Assembly (NCBI RefSeq): GCF_003610775.1
Contig: NZ_RAQO01000006.1
Span: 372,001-436,000 of the forward strand
Length of the DNA stretch: 64,000 nt
From: Alginatibacterium sediminis
Lineage (GTDB): Bacteria; Pseudomonadota; Gammaproteobacteria; Enterobacterales; Celerinatantimonadaceae
Direction of reading: 5' to 3'
A model generated the notes under the pieces. The model worked only from the letters and a program-made list of their open reading frames with translations, was not told the DNA's origin and ran no database searches. Shown here one piece after another: positions 30,170 to 38,407 of this stretch; position 1 is the first letter of the stretch; every line of letters starts with the position of its first letter. Made by a program: the position numbers and the translations under genes.

Positions 30170-31327
30170 TTAGTTTTCAATTATATTGACGAGGTTAATG
30201 CGATAGCTAAGGCACTGATTAAAGCTAGCAAAATTCTTTAGCTCTGCTTCTAAGGCTGATAAAAAGGCATCCTTGTGACGCACTGACGACTCTATGGTCA
30301 GTGAAATAACGTTCAATACTTGAGTTGATTTATCTACTTTACAGTCCGCGCGTGCTACCAAGGTACCATCCCACAAGATCGGTAAACTAAAGTAGCCATA
30401 TTGGCGCTTTGCCGCAGGTACATAGCATTCTAGTAAGTAATCAAAGTTGAACACGGCAGAGGCTCGCGCTCGTTGGATCAATAGATTGTCAAAAGGCGAT
30501 AGAATTTTGGCCTGCTTTTTGTTGAGTCTGTTATTGAGTAAAACAAGGGCACTGGTGAGCACGTAAAATGGGTCACCATTAATTGTAAGCTGGCTTAGCT
30601 TGCCTTCTTCAGAGAGTTGCTCTAGTGCGCTTACTACTAAAGGTTTCAAGCTTCGTTGCTGATAGGTTATTTGGCTAAGATTGCCAAAAGCATGCGCGTT
30701 TAGATAGCTCAACACTAAAAAATGCCCGTATTCTTGCTCACTTGGCATAGAGGTGTCGACATGTGAGGGCAGTACTCTGGAACTAAGATCGTAGACCTTA
30801 TGAAAATTTTTACGTTGCGTAATCATTAAGTCGCCCTGAATAAATAGATTCTCTAAGGCTTGTTTGGTCGGTTTACTACCCCAGCCATTGCTTTTATAGC
30901 TTTCGCCTGAAAAGTCTTTGGCCATCAGCGGGCCTTCGTGTTCTATGCGTTTTAATACTTCCGCCATTAGTTTGTGGTCTTTGCTATACCAGTGTTTTTG
31001 TTCACCTGATTTAATCGCAGCTTTGCGCACTAAAGTATACCGAAAATCACGCATGGGTAGATAAGCTGCTGCATGGGCCCAGTATTCAAAAACATGTTTA
31101 TCAGCGACTAGCTGATCGAGGTGCTCCAATTGATAGCTTGGGTTGCGGCTCCAAAGCGTATGATGGTGGGCGCGCTGAACTACTGAAATGGTGTCAATTT
31201 GAACATACCCCAAACGCTCAAAAGCACTTAAAGTTCTTGAAAGTGGGCTTGATTTCGAACTTTGCTTTGGCAGGCCTTGGGCCAGTAAAGCCAGTTTTCT
31301 TGCTTGGGGGATTGACAGTGATTGCAT
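30170..31327 (-). CDS. YcaQ-family winged-helix DNA glycosylase-like protein
   Basis: A member of the HTH_42/YcaQ family (385 residues). In E. coli, YcaQ and relatives (AlkX/AlkZ group) unhook DNA interstrand crosslinks by base excision. The catalytic QxD-type motif is visible in YVQIDTISVVQRAHH, and SPFDNLLIQRARA and FDYLLECYVPAAKRQYGY match the later conserved blocks of the family. The winged-helix repeats lie between. The gene is isolated: 155 nt from psiE on one side and the cyclase on the other. Confidence 0.85.
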   Translation of the reverse strand: MQSLSIPQARKLALLAQGLPKQSSKSSPLSRTLSAFERLGYVQIDTISVVQRAHHHTLWSRNPSYQLEHLDQLVADKHVFEYWAHAAAYLPMRDFRYTLVRKAAIKSGEQKHWYSKDHKLMAEVLKRIEHEGPLMAKDFSGESYKSNGWGSKPTKQALENLFIQGDLMITQRKNFHKVYDLSSRVLPSHVDTSMPSEQEYGHFLVLSYLNAHAFGNLSQITYQQRSLKPLVVSALEQLSEEGKLSQLTINGDPFYVLTSALVLLNNRLNKKQAKILSPFDNLLIQRARASAVFNFDYLLECYVPAAKRQYGYFSLPILWDGTLVARADCKVDKSTQVLNVISLTIESSVRHKDAFLSALEAELKNFASFNQCLSYRINLVNIIEN

Positions 31328-31523
31328 AAGACTCAGTATGAATAGGCAACGATTAATGGCAAAAATGTATTTATGAATCGTTTGTAACGTATTCGTAAAA
31401 ACATAGCAAATTTAAGCAATTCAAACGCATGCGACTGAGTTGTAGCTAGAACGTGCAGACTTACAAAAGTATTAATACCTATTGCTTATAAAGCTAGTTA
31501 ATATTCCAGCAACCGTGAGACAA

Positions 31524-31949
31524 ATGGAATTGTACATGAATAGAATGAAAGGACTTGGCTACAAAGCAATTGAATTAGTTGAAGATATAGGCCTTCTAAT
31601 TATCGCTATTCTGACAACTATAGCCATGGCCGACGAAGTTTGGTCGATGTATCAAGAGCAAAGCGTAAGCTTAGCCGATCTTCTGCTGCTGTTTATCTAC
31701 TTAGAAGTGTTTGCCATGGTGGGATTGTACTTGAAATCGGGGCGGCTACCGGTTCGAATGCCCTTATATATTGCTGTTGTTGCGTTAGCGCGTTATTTAA
31801 TTCTAGATATGAAAAATCTAGATACTATGCGCATGCTAGGCCTCGCGGCAGCTATGCTGGTGATTGCGTTGGCAATTTTGGCCATCCGATATGGTCATAG
31901 CAAGTTTCCATATAACGAGTATGGCGAACGCATTACTAAAAAAAACTAA
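31524..31949 (+). CDS. psiE: PsiE family membrane protein
   Basis: Four-helix inner-membrane protein of the phosphate-starvation-inducible PsiE family, function unknown. Helix 2 LLLLFIYLEVFAMVGLYLKSG and the following RLPVRMPLYIAVVALARYLILDM contain the most conserved family residues. I start at the ATG at 31524 (MELYMNRMKGLG); a TTG at 31482 would add 14 residues without a ribosome site, and ATGs at 31536 and 31545 are also possible. Its stop codon overlaps the convergent pxpC stop by 3 nt, so the two genes share their 3' ends and no room is left for separate terminators. Confidence 0.85.
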   Translation: MELYMNRMKGLGYKAIELVEDIGLLIIAILTTIAMADEVWSMYQEQSVSLADLLLLFIYLEVFAMVGLYLKSGRLPVRMPLYIAVVALARYLILDMKNLDTMRMLGLAAAMLVIALAILAIRYGHSKFPYNEYGERITKKN

Positions 31950-32896
31950 AGACCAAAAAACCTCATGAAAGTCATCCATTGCTGCGTTGCTAAGTTTAAA
32001 TCTGCGGGCTCAAAATGGATTTTGGTCCCTGGTTTAGCTTGAGCCAGTCGCCATTGATCGCGTTTTATAACTGAGCCTAACTTGGCATAGCCACCCAGCG
32101 TCTGGCGATCACAAGCTAAAATTATTGGCAGGCCATTAGCTGGTATTTGAATTGAACCCGCGACGATGCCTTCAGAAATAATACCAGTGACGGGCGATTC
32201 TATTTTGGGACCTTTGAGCTGTATGCCCATGCGATCACTGTGTGCGGTAACTACATACTGTGATTGATAAAAACGATGCTTTTGAACAGCTTCAAACGCA
32301 TCGTTTTGATAACTCTCAATGACACCAATTTTCAGGGTTTCGCTATAGTCTGGAATAAACTGTGTGGGCACTAATTGCTGCCCTTGTTTAGCGTGTTCGC
32401 GGCTGGCTTGGAAGGCTATTTTGTCACCTTTTTGAAGCGGCTTGCCATGGCTAAAATCCTGCCCTTGCTGTGCAAGACCACCAAGTTGATTGCGAACAAC
32501 CGTAGCAACACTATCGAAGATTGCCTTAGTTTGAACGCCTCCTTCAATGCTTAAATAGGCTCGTTGTCCTTTTCGACAACCGGAGAAACGAAGTGTTTGA
32601 TGCTTCAATAAACGAAAGCTTTGCCAATTGGCCTGTGAAATGCCGTCTATACTTGCGCCCATGTCAGCACCGGTTATCGCTATACTTAAATCGGCTAGTG
32701 CTTTAAAACTTGCTTGTCCTAAGGCAATCTCGATACTGGCACTATTGCTAGGATTGTTCAGCAGCCGGTTTCCCCAGCAAAAAGCATGCAGATCTGCGGG
32801 TCCGCCCTGACTTAAGCCTAAATGTGCTACGCCAAAGCGCCCCAAATCTTGTACCAAGCTCAGTACGCCCGGATTTAAGACCTCCAATCCCAACAT
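31946..32896 (-). CDS. pxpC: 5-oxoprolinase subunit C (PxpC, biotin-dependent carboxylase-like)
   Basis: One of three subunits of the prokaryotic ATP-dependent 5-oxoprolinase that opens pyroglutamate to glutamate. Family-defining motifs: NPGVLSLVQDLGRFGVAHLG at the start, GGPADLHAFCWGNRLL, and near the C-terminus VGSIQIPANGLPIILACDRQTLGGYAKLG (here as GSIQIPANGLPIIL). Length 316 is usual. It overlaps pxpB by 22 nt and ends 3 nt inside the convergent psiE end. Order pxpA-pxpB-pxpC. Confidence 0.95.
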   Translation of the reverse strand: MLGLEVLNPGVLSLVQDLGRFGVAHLGLSQGGPADLHAFCWGNRLLNNPSNSASIEIALGQASFKALADLSIAITGADMGASIDGISQANWQSFRLLKHQTLRFSGCRKGQRAYLSIEGGVQTKAIFDSVATVVRNQLGGLAQQGQDFSHGKPLQKGDKIAFQASREHAKQGQQLVPTQFIPDYSETLKIGVIESYQNDAFEAVQKHRFYQSQYVVTAHSDRMGIQLKGPKIESPVTGIISEGIVAGSIQIPANGLPIILACDRQTLGGYAKLGSVIKRDQWRLAQAKPGTKIHFEPADLNLATQQWMTFMRFFGL

Positions 32897-33579
32897 ATTT
32901 GCCCCCCTAGTGATACATAGTCATCAAAATCTATGGCGTTGAATTGCACGCTGTCGCCTACACTAAATGGCGTGATGGGGTCGCCGCTTGGGTCAAACAA
33001 TGGCAGTGGGCAATTGCCAATTATATTCCAACCTCCGGGGCTTTGAGTCGGATACACAGCAGTTTGTTGGTCTGCAATACCGACGCTACCAGCGGGTACT
33101 AGCATTCTCGGTTTGTGATGGCGTGGACTTTGTATCGCCTTATCGACACTGGCTAAAAATGCGAAGCCTGGTGCAAAGCCAATCGCGCAAACCGTATAGC
33201 GTTGTTGGCTGTGAATGCTTATAATATGCTCAATACTCAAGCCCTTCGCTTTGGCAATTAGGGCAAGGTCTGGACCACTTTGCAAGCTGTAGTAGGTGGG
33301 CAATTCTATGCATTTCCCTTGAGCCACTTGGTTTTCAGCGGGTAGTTCTCTAAGCGCAGATTCAATGAGGGCGTGGAGTTCAATGGCGCTTATTTTTAGC
33401 GGATGGTACTCCACGAGTAAGGTGGTGTACGAGGCAATACACTCGATTAAGGCGAAGCCGGATAGCTGCTCTAGTCTTGCTTTTACTCGGGCAATTAATT
33501 GTGGCAAGGCGAGATCGATATGATCGCCAAAATAGATAATAAACGCTGATTCCGAAACCGGCTTAATACTCGGATACAC
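32875..33579 (-). CDS. pxpB: 5-oxoprolinase subunit B (PxpB, KipI type)
   Basis: Second 5-oxoprolinase subunit, 234 residues. Diagnostic stretches are VCAIGFAPGFAFLASVD, HHKPRMLVPAGSVGIADQQTAVYPTQSPGGWNIIG (key parts PAGSVGIA and SPGGWNIIG) and FDPSGDPITPFSVGDSVQF. It starts with GTG at 33579, inside the pxpA stop codon (TAGTG, 1-nt overlap), which indicates translational coupling. The same fold occurs in the B. subtilis kinase inhibitor KipI. Confidence 0.95.
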   Translation of the reverse strand: MYPSIKPVSESAFIIYFGDHIDLALPQLIARVKARLEQLSGFALIECIASYTTLLVEYHPLKISAIELHALIESALRELPAENQVAQGKCIELPTYYSLQSGPDLALIAKAKGLSIEHIISIHSQQRYTVCAIGFAPGFAFLASVDKAIQSPRHHKPRMLVPAGSVGIADQQTAVYPTQSPGGWNIIGNCPLPLFDPSGDPITPFSVGDSVQFNAIDFDDYVSLGGQICWDWRS

Positions 33580-34307
33580 TAGCTAATCGCCGCCTTAATC
33601 GCTTTGACGCTTTGTACCGACTCTGCATTGTCGCCATGCACGCATATGGTATCCACCTCCAACGCCAGTACCGAGCCATCGATCGCGCGAATACTACCAA
33701 AGGTTGCCAAACTGACAACTTGTTGGATAATTGCGCTGCTATCATGAAGCACTGCTCCTTCTTGCGTTCGAGGTACAAGCTTACCTTGGGCCGTGTAAGC
33801 TCTGTCGGCAAAGGCTTCGAAAATCAGTTCTACCTGATGTTGCTGCGCAATTGATTGATAAGGCTGGGCGTCGCTGGTGGCCAATAGCATCAATTTTGGG
33901 TCGTCCATGGTTAAGGCCACGGCTTCAACAATCGCTTCGAAGACTTCTAAGCTGTCCATCATATCGTTGTAAAGTGCACCGTGCGGTTTCACATACTCAA
34001 GCTGACATTGTTGCAGGGCACACATGCTTTGCATCGCGCCTATTTGGTACGCCACTAGGTTTTTTATTTGGTCAAATGAATGGGGTATTGAGCGTCGGCC
34101 AAAGCCTTGCTTATCGTTATATCCGGGGTGGGCTCCAATCTCTACCTGATGTTGTTTGGCTAGTTGTATGGTGTTGGCCATTACATCTGGATCAGATGCA
34201 TGAAACCCACAAGCGATATTCGCCATATCTATCCACGGCATCACTTCGCTATCTAATCCGATAGTCCAATTTCCGTAGCTTTCACCCATATCACAATTAA
34301 GCTTCAT
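33579..34307 (-). CDS. pxpA: 5-oxoprolinase subunit A (PxpA, LamB/YcsF)
   Basis: Third subunit and first gene of the pxpABC operon. The LamB/YcsF hallmark is complete: LNCDMGESYGNW at the N-terminus, ANIACGFHASDPDVM, GAHPGYNDKQGFGRR, VKPHGALYNDM and DTICVHGDNAESV at the end. The ATG at 34307 has GGAGG five bases upstream, a strong start. The operon faces the dctPQM operon across a 201-bp promoter region that carries a 20-bp near-perfect palindrome. Confidence 0.96.
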   Translation of the reverse strand: MKLNCDMGESYGNWTIGLDSEVMPWIDMANIACGFHASDPDVMANTIQLAKQHQVEIGAHPGYNDKQGFGRRSIPHSFDQIKNLVAYQIGAMQSMCALQQCQLEYVKPHGALYNDMMDSLEVFEAIVEAVALTMDDPKLMLLATSDAQPYQSIAQQHQVELIFEAFADRAYTAQGKLVPRTQEGAVLHDSSAIIQQVVSLATFGSIRAIDGSVLALEVDTICVHGDNAESVQSVKAIKAAIS

Positions 34308-34426
34308 GAATCCTCCTTACTAGAACGAACTGTACGATAAAGATACATCGAATGTAATTCACATGCAAAATGTATTCAATATGTTGCCACCGTGTGTGCA
34401 ATCGTATACAGTTTAATCGAATCGGT

Positions 34427-34446
34427 AAAATAGTGAGCACTATTTT
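34427..34446. promoter_or_regulatory. Palindromic operator candidate between pxpA and dctP
   Basis: AAAATAGTGAGCACTATTTT: nine-base arms around a two-base centre, with outer GGT and ACC. It lies 62 nt before the dctP ATG and 120 nt before pxpA. A MarR-type dimer could bind such a site. The only regulator in the cluster is the winged-helix protein at 37400. A transcribed hairpin without T-run is the alternative. Confidence 0.6.
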
Positions 34447-34508
34447 CACCTAAAATCGCTCTTTGACAGGAAGCCCTAGAGCCCGATTACCAAGTAAGGG
34501 AATATCAC

Positions 34509-35480
34509 ATGAAACAGATACTTACCAAAGCAATATTCGCACTCGCTGCCGTTAGCGCTACCAGTGCTATAGCTGGCACTCGCTGGGATATGGCAACGCC
34601 CTACGTTGATGCAACTCACCATACCCAAAATATTCGTCAATTTGCCGAGGATATTAACAGCTCGACGTCGGGTGACTTTGAAATTGTGGTACATGCTGGG
34701 GCTTCGCTGATTAAGCATAAAGAAATCTCACGCGCCGTACGAACCGGACAAGTCCCTATGGGTGAGATGTTTATCGGAATTTTAGGAAATAGTGATCCGG
34801 TTTTCAAATTAGATAACTTACCGTTTCTAGCCACCAACTTTGAACAAGCAAAAAGTCTCTATCTTGCATCTAAGCCTGCAATTGAAAAGAAACTAGACAG
34901 CGAAGGAATGATGTTGTTGTTTTCAGTGCCGTGGCCACCTCAAGGGATCTACAGTAAAGGTCCCGTTGATTCCATTGAAGATCTGAAAGGCGCCAAAATG
35001 CGCGCCTATAGTTCAACATTATCCCGTTTAGCAGTGTTACTCGATGCCTCTCCAACAACGGTACAAACCGTCGAAATCCCGCAAGCATTTTCGACGGGAA
35101 TTATTGACATGATGATGACGTCTCCTACCACCGGCGTTAGCAGCCAATCATGGGATTACGTAAAACACTACACTGATGTGCAAGCTTGGATCCCCAAGAA
35201 CATGGTTGTTGTGAACAAGCGGGCTTTCAAACGTTTAGATGATGCGAGTCAAAAGGCCTTGTTAGATGCGGCTAAAGTTGCAGAAGATCGCGGTTGGACA
35301 ATGGCTGAGCAAGAAACAGTAACCAAAACGCAAGCCCTTGCCGACAATGGCATGACCGTTTCAGCGCCGAGTGCACAGCTAACTCAATCTTTGCAAGATA
35401 TTGGCAAAGTTATGGCCCAGGAATGGTCGACCGAAGCGGGTGACGACGGAGCGATGATCCTTAAAGCTTACCAACCCTAG
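34509..35480 (+). CDS. dctP: TRAP transporter substrate-binding protein (DctP)
   Basis: Periplasmic ligand-binding protein of a TRAP transporter. There is a signal peptide (MKQILTKAIFALAAVSATSAIA) and the DctP fold with the conserved arginine-containing strand GAKMRAYSSTLSRLAV and the block VEIPQAFSTGIIDMMMTSPTTGV. The ligand is probably a carboxylate held by that arginine. Because pxpABC is adjacent and a pyroglutamate-binding DctP subfamily is known (Bordetella), pyroglutamate is the best guess. AAGGGA lies eight bases before the ATG. First gene of dctP-dctQ-dctM-regulator. Confidence 0.93.
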   Translation: MKQILTKAIFALAAVSATSAIAGTRWDMATPYVDATHHTQNIRQFAEDINSSTSGDFEIVVHAGASLIKHKEISRAVRTGQVPMGEMFIGILGNSDPVFKLDNLPFLATNFEQAKSLYLASKPAIEKKLDSEGMMLLFSVPWPPQGIYSKGPVDSIEDLKGAKMRAYSSTLSRLAVLLDASPTTVQTVEIPQAFSTGIIDMMMTSPTTGVSSQSWDYVKHYTDVQAWIPKNMVVVNKRAFKRLDDASQKALLDAAKVAEDRGWTMAEQETVTKTQALADNGMTVSAPSAQLTQSLQDIGKVMAQEWSTEAGDDGAMILKAYQP

Positions 35481-35532
35481 TAAACATTTTTGTAGATAGA
35501 AGACTAAGTAAAATGATGAATGGAGCTCGGCA

Positions 35533-36096
35533 ATGCGACGTATGCTAGACCGGATGTACCACTTGGCAGGGCTAGTCTCTGGCTGCTGCATTATTGCAAT
35601 CTGCTTACTGATCTTAGCAAGGGTAGTCGGCAGATGGTTTGGTATTGTGGTGCCTTCTAGCGACGACATTGCCGGCTTTATGTTGGCAGCAAGTTGCTTT
35701 ATGGCACTTGCTTACACCCTGCAAGCGGGCGGCCATATACGAGTAAGTCTTTTCACCTCTCGATTAACACATGCAAAGTCGAAAGGTGTTGAGCGCTTGG
35801 TGTTAATTTTATCTAGTATTTTGGTTAGCTATCTATGCTATCAACTGTGTTACATGGTTTGGGAGTCTTGGCAGTTTGAAGAAGTGACTTCAGGTTATCT
35901 GCCATTACCGTTGTGGCTGGTTCAGTTACCGGTCGCGATTGGCATGTGTATTTTTACCATCGCGCTGCTTGATTTAAGTTTTTGTCATTTTGCATATGGG
36001 AAACGCATTCCAAAATCTGAAGAAGAATCCATTGCCGATGGTAATGCTATCGAAGGTTTGGGGCAGGAGCGGATAACGAAAGGTAAGCAAGCATGA
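35533..36096 (+). CDS. dctQ: TRAP transporter small permease (DctQ)
   Basis: The 187-residue DctQ subunit with four membrane helices; a typical family stretch is VVPSSDDIAGFMLAASCFMALAYTLQAGGHIRVSLF (key parts DDIAGFMLAA and GGHIRVSL). It pairs with DctM to form the membrane unit. GGAG lies seven bases before the ATG. Its TGA overlaps the dctM ATG by 4 nt. The C-terminal tail is charged (KRIPKSEEES...) and rather long. Confidence 0.93.
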   Translation: MRRMLDRMYHLAGLVSGCCIIAICLLILARVVGRWFGIVVPSSDDIAGFMLAASCFMALAYTLQAGGHIRVSLFTSRLTHAKSKGVERLVLILSSILVSYLCYQLCYMVWESWQFEEVTSGYLPLPLWLVQLPVAIGMCIFTIALLDLSFCHFAYGKRIPKSEEESIADGNAIEGLGQERITKGKQA

Positions 36097-37397
36097 GCGA
36101 ATTGTTGATTGGTTTGTGTTTGCTAGTTGTTCTCCTGTTAGTGCTTGCAAGTGGCATGTGGGTCGCTTTGTCGTTGTTAGTTGTTGCGCTGTGCGGCATG
36201 ATTTTGTTGGGTAACGATGCCTTTGGTCTTATCTATGCAACATCCACTTGGGGGGCTATATCAGATTGGTCTTTAGCCGCCTTACCACTGTTTATTTGGA
36301 TGGGGGAAATACTGTTTCGAACTCGCTTATCCAAAGACTTGTTTGAGGGGCTCACTCCCTGGCTAAGTCGACTTCCGGGTCAATTATTACATGTAAATAT
36401 ATTAAGCTGCGGTATGTTTGCGGCGGTTTCGGGCTCGTCAGCAGCCACCGCTGCTACTATCGGTAAAATGACATTACCTGAGCTTAAGCGGCAAGGCTAC
36501 GATGATAAAATGGCGATTGCGACGCTTGCTGGTTCGGGAACGCTAGGTTTGCTCATCCCACCTTCTATCATTTTGATCGTTTACGGCGTCGCAGCTGAAG
36601 TTTCTATTGCACGTTTGTTTATCGCAGGTGCACTGCCGGGTTTAATGTTAGTGCTCATGTTCATGGGTTATACGGTTTTGTGGTCCAAACGCAATCCCAG
36701 CCGCGTACCACAAACCAAGGTCGTTTACTCTTGGCAGCAAAAACTAGCTGGATTACGCCGCTTAGTACCGGTTGGAATACTGGTAGTATTTGTACTCGGT
36801 TCGATATATGCCGGCCTTACTACACCTACAGAAGCCGCAGCATTTGGAGTCATCGGGGCTTTAGCGCTTGCCCTTAGTAGTGGCTCGCTGACTAAACAAA
36901 GCTTTATGAGCAGTCTCATGGGGGCGGTTAAAACCTCATGTATGATTCTATTCATTCTGGCGGGGGCTGCGTTTCTTACCGTAGCAATGGGTTTTATTGG
37001 CCTACCTAGAATGCTGGCCGAAGAAATAGCCTTGTTAGAGCTGTCGCCCTATATGTTGTTGTTCTATTTGACGATCTTGTTTGTGATACTGGGCTGTTTT
37101 TTAGATGGGATTTCTGTGGTTGTGTTGACCACATCAGTTGTCTTGCCCATGGTTATCCAAGCTGGAATTGATCCGCTTTGGTTTGGAATTTACATTGTGC
37201 TAGTGGTAGAGATGTCGCAAATCACACCTCCGGTAGGCTTTAACCTGTTTGTCATTCAAAGTTTAACTGGTCGCGATATTCTATATGTCGCCAAAGCTGC
37301 AATACCGTTTTTCTTACTACTGATGTTAGCGGTTCTTTTGGTAACCTTAGTACCGGAAATTGTTACTTGGTTACCCATGACCATGATGGAAGGATAA
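36093..37397 (+). CDS. dctM: TRAP transporter large permease (DctM)
   Basis: The 434-residue sodium-coupled membrane subunit, about 12 helices. Family motifs: SGSSAATAATIGKMTLPELKRQGYDDKMA, GTLGLLIPPSIILIVYG, TPTEAAAFGVIGAL and ITPPVGFNLFVIQ near the C-terminus (each longer motif given as fragments; GTLGLLIPPS is the clearest). Starts on the dctQ stop (ATGA). The next gene begins two bases after its stop. Confidence 0.95.
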   Translation: MSELLIGLCLLVVLLLVLASGMWVALSLLVVALCGMILLGNDAFGLIYATSTWGAISDWSLAALPLFIWMGEILFRTRLSKDLFEGLTPWLSRLPGQLLHVNILSCGMFAAVSGSSAATAATIGKMTLPELKRQGYDDKMAIATLAGSGTLGLLIPPSIILIVYGVAAEVSIARLFIAGALPGLMLVLMFMGYTVLWSKRNPSRVPQTKVVYSWQQKLAGLRRLVPVGILVVFVLGSIYAGLTTPTEAAAFGVIGALALALSSGSLTKQSFMSSLMGAVKTSCMILFILAGAAFLTVAMGFIGLPRMLAEEIALLELSPYMLLFYLTILFVILGCFLDGISVVVLTTSVVLPMVIQAGIDPLWFGIYIVLVVEMSQITPPVGFNLFVIQSLTGRDILYVAKAAIPFFLLLMLAVLLVTLVPEIVTWLPMTMMEG

Positions 37398-37399
37398 AG

Positions 37400-37921
37400 A
37401 TGACTAATCCCAAAAAACCTGCACATTTGCCCATCGTATCGTCTGCTCATTTGGCTAGCGATGAAGCGATGACTTTAAGCGAGTTTGAGTATGCGTTGAC
37501 CATGGTTAATAACGCTTTTCAACGATGGATGCTAGCGTGCAGTGCTACATCTGAGTTTTCGGATTTAAGTCCTTTAGATATATTGGTAGTTCATAACTTA
37601 CACCATCGAGAACGTCCTAAGCGGATTGCGGATGTGGCGTTTATTCTTAACATCGAAGACATTCACAATGTATCTTATTCTGTGCGAAAATTGGTTAAAC
37701 GTGGTTTAGTGACCAGTAAACGAAGTGGCAAAGATACGTACTACTTGGTAACCGAGCAGGGCAAAGAATTCTGCCTATCCTATCGTGATATTCGTGAGCA
37801 GTGCTTAGTTGAAGTGCTCGGTAAAATGAACATTCATGACCAACTTGGTGAAGTGGCGACTTTAATGCGTACTTTGTCTGGTTTTTACGATCAAGCCTCA
37901 AGGGCTGCGCGATCTCTTTAA
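37400..37921 (+). CDS. Winged-helix (MarR-like) transcriptional regulator
   Basis: A 173-residue regulator with a central winged helix (about residues 60-125: IADVAFILNIEDIHNVSYSVRKLVKRGLVTSKR), wing DTYYLVTEQGKEF and flanking dimerisation helices. This MarR-like type often accompanies TRAP operons. I start at the ATG at 37400 with AAGGA six bases upstream, two bases after dctM; the frame extends to 37367 inside dctM but without a ribosome site. It probably controls the pxp and dct operons via the palindrome at 34427. A terminator follows. Confidence 0.85.
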   Translation: MTNPKKPAHLPIVSSAHLASDEAMTLSEFEYALTMVNNAFQRWMLACSATSEFSDLSPLDILVVHNLHHRERPKRIADVAFILNIEDIHNVSYSVRKLVKRGLVTSKRSGKDTYYLVTEQGKEFCLSYRDIREQCLVEVLGKMNIHDQLGEVATLMRTLSGFYDQASRAARSL

Positions 37922-37950
37922 TGTCCTCAGGAGCTTCAAATCATAGACAC

Positions 37951-37977
37951 AAAAAAACCGCATTAAAGCGGTTTTTT
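37951..37977. terminator. Bidirectional rho-independent terminator
   Basis: A-tract, AACCGC, loop ATTAAA, GCGGTT, T-tract. The symmetrical flanks let it stop both the dctPQM-regulator message and the convergent KdgF message. Confidence 0.92.
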
Positions 37978-38018
37978 AATATAGCCGCAGGTACTAAGCA
38001 GCTATTTAATAGTCTATC

Positions 38019-38354
38019 TTAAGACAAAAAGTCTTCGCGGGGAGGATTGAAAATATCAATCAACACGCTATCTTGCTCCAGCGCAACCGCGCCATGTTCA
38101 ACGAGTTTACGTGCGATGTATGCGTCGCCAACTTGGAGAACTTTTTTCTCACCATCAATCATCGCTTCGAAACTACCGGCTGCAACGTAGCCTACTTGAT
38201 CGTGGATCTCATGGGTGTGTGGTGTACCAACAGCGCCTTTATCAAAATGCACATATACAACCATCATTTCGTTGGTGGTTGCGATGATTTTACGGCGAAT
38301 ACCATCACCAAGCTCAGTCCAAGGTGTTTGGTCTTGTAGGAAAAATACTGACAT
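38019..38354 (-). CDS. kdgF: KdgF-type cupin (unsaturated uronate converting)
   Basis: Small single-domain cupin, 111 residues. KdgF speeds the conversion of 4,5-unsaturated monouronates, the products of alginate and pectin lyases, to linear ketouronates such as DEH. Metal-site residues are spaced as in KdgF: His46 and His48 (TPHTHEIHDQ), Gln53 and His87 (KLVEHGAV), with the tail DIFNPPREDFL. I start at the ATG at 38354 (MSVFFLQDQTPW) with AGAGG just upstream; the frame to 38387 has no support. It follows the SSS symporter gene by 53 nt on the same strand, so both belong to the alginate-oligomer operons. Confidence 0.9.
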   Translation of the reverse strand: MSVFFLQDQTPWTELGDGIRRKIIATTNEMMVVYVHFDKGAVGTPHTHEIHDQVGYVAAGSFEAMIDGEKKVLQVGDAYIARKLVEHGAVALEQDSVLIDIFNPPREDFLS

Positions 38355-38407
38355 ATAAACCTCTAAAATTGAAAAGGGGCGAAACATCGCCCCTGGGAAT
38401 TGTGTTG

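Noticed and set aside
37367-37399. Earlier start for the winged-helix regulator inside dctM.
   Set aside because: No ribosome site, and the ATG at 37400 has AAGGA at the right distance.
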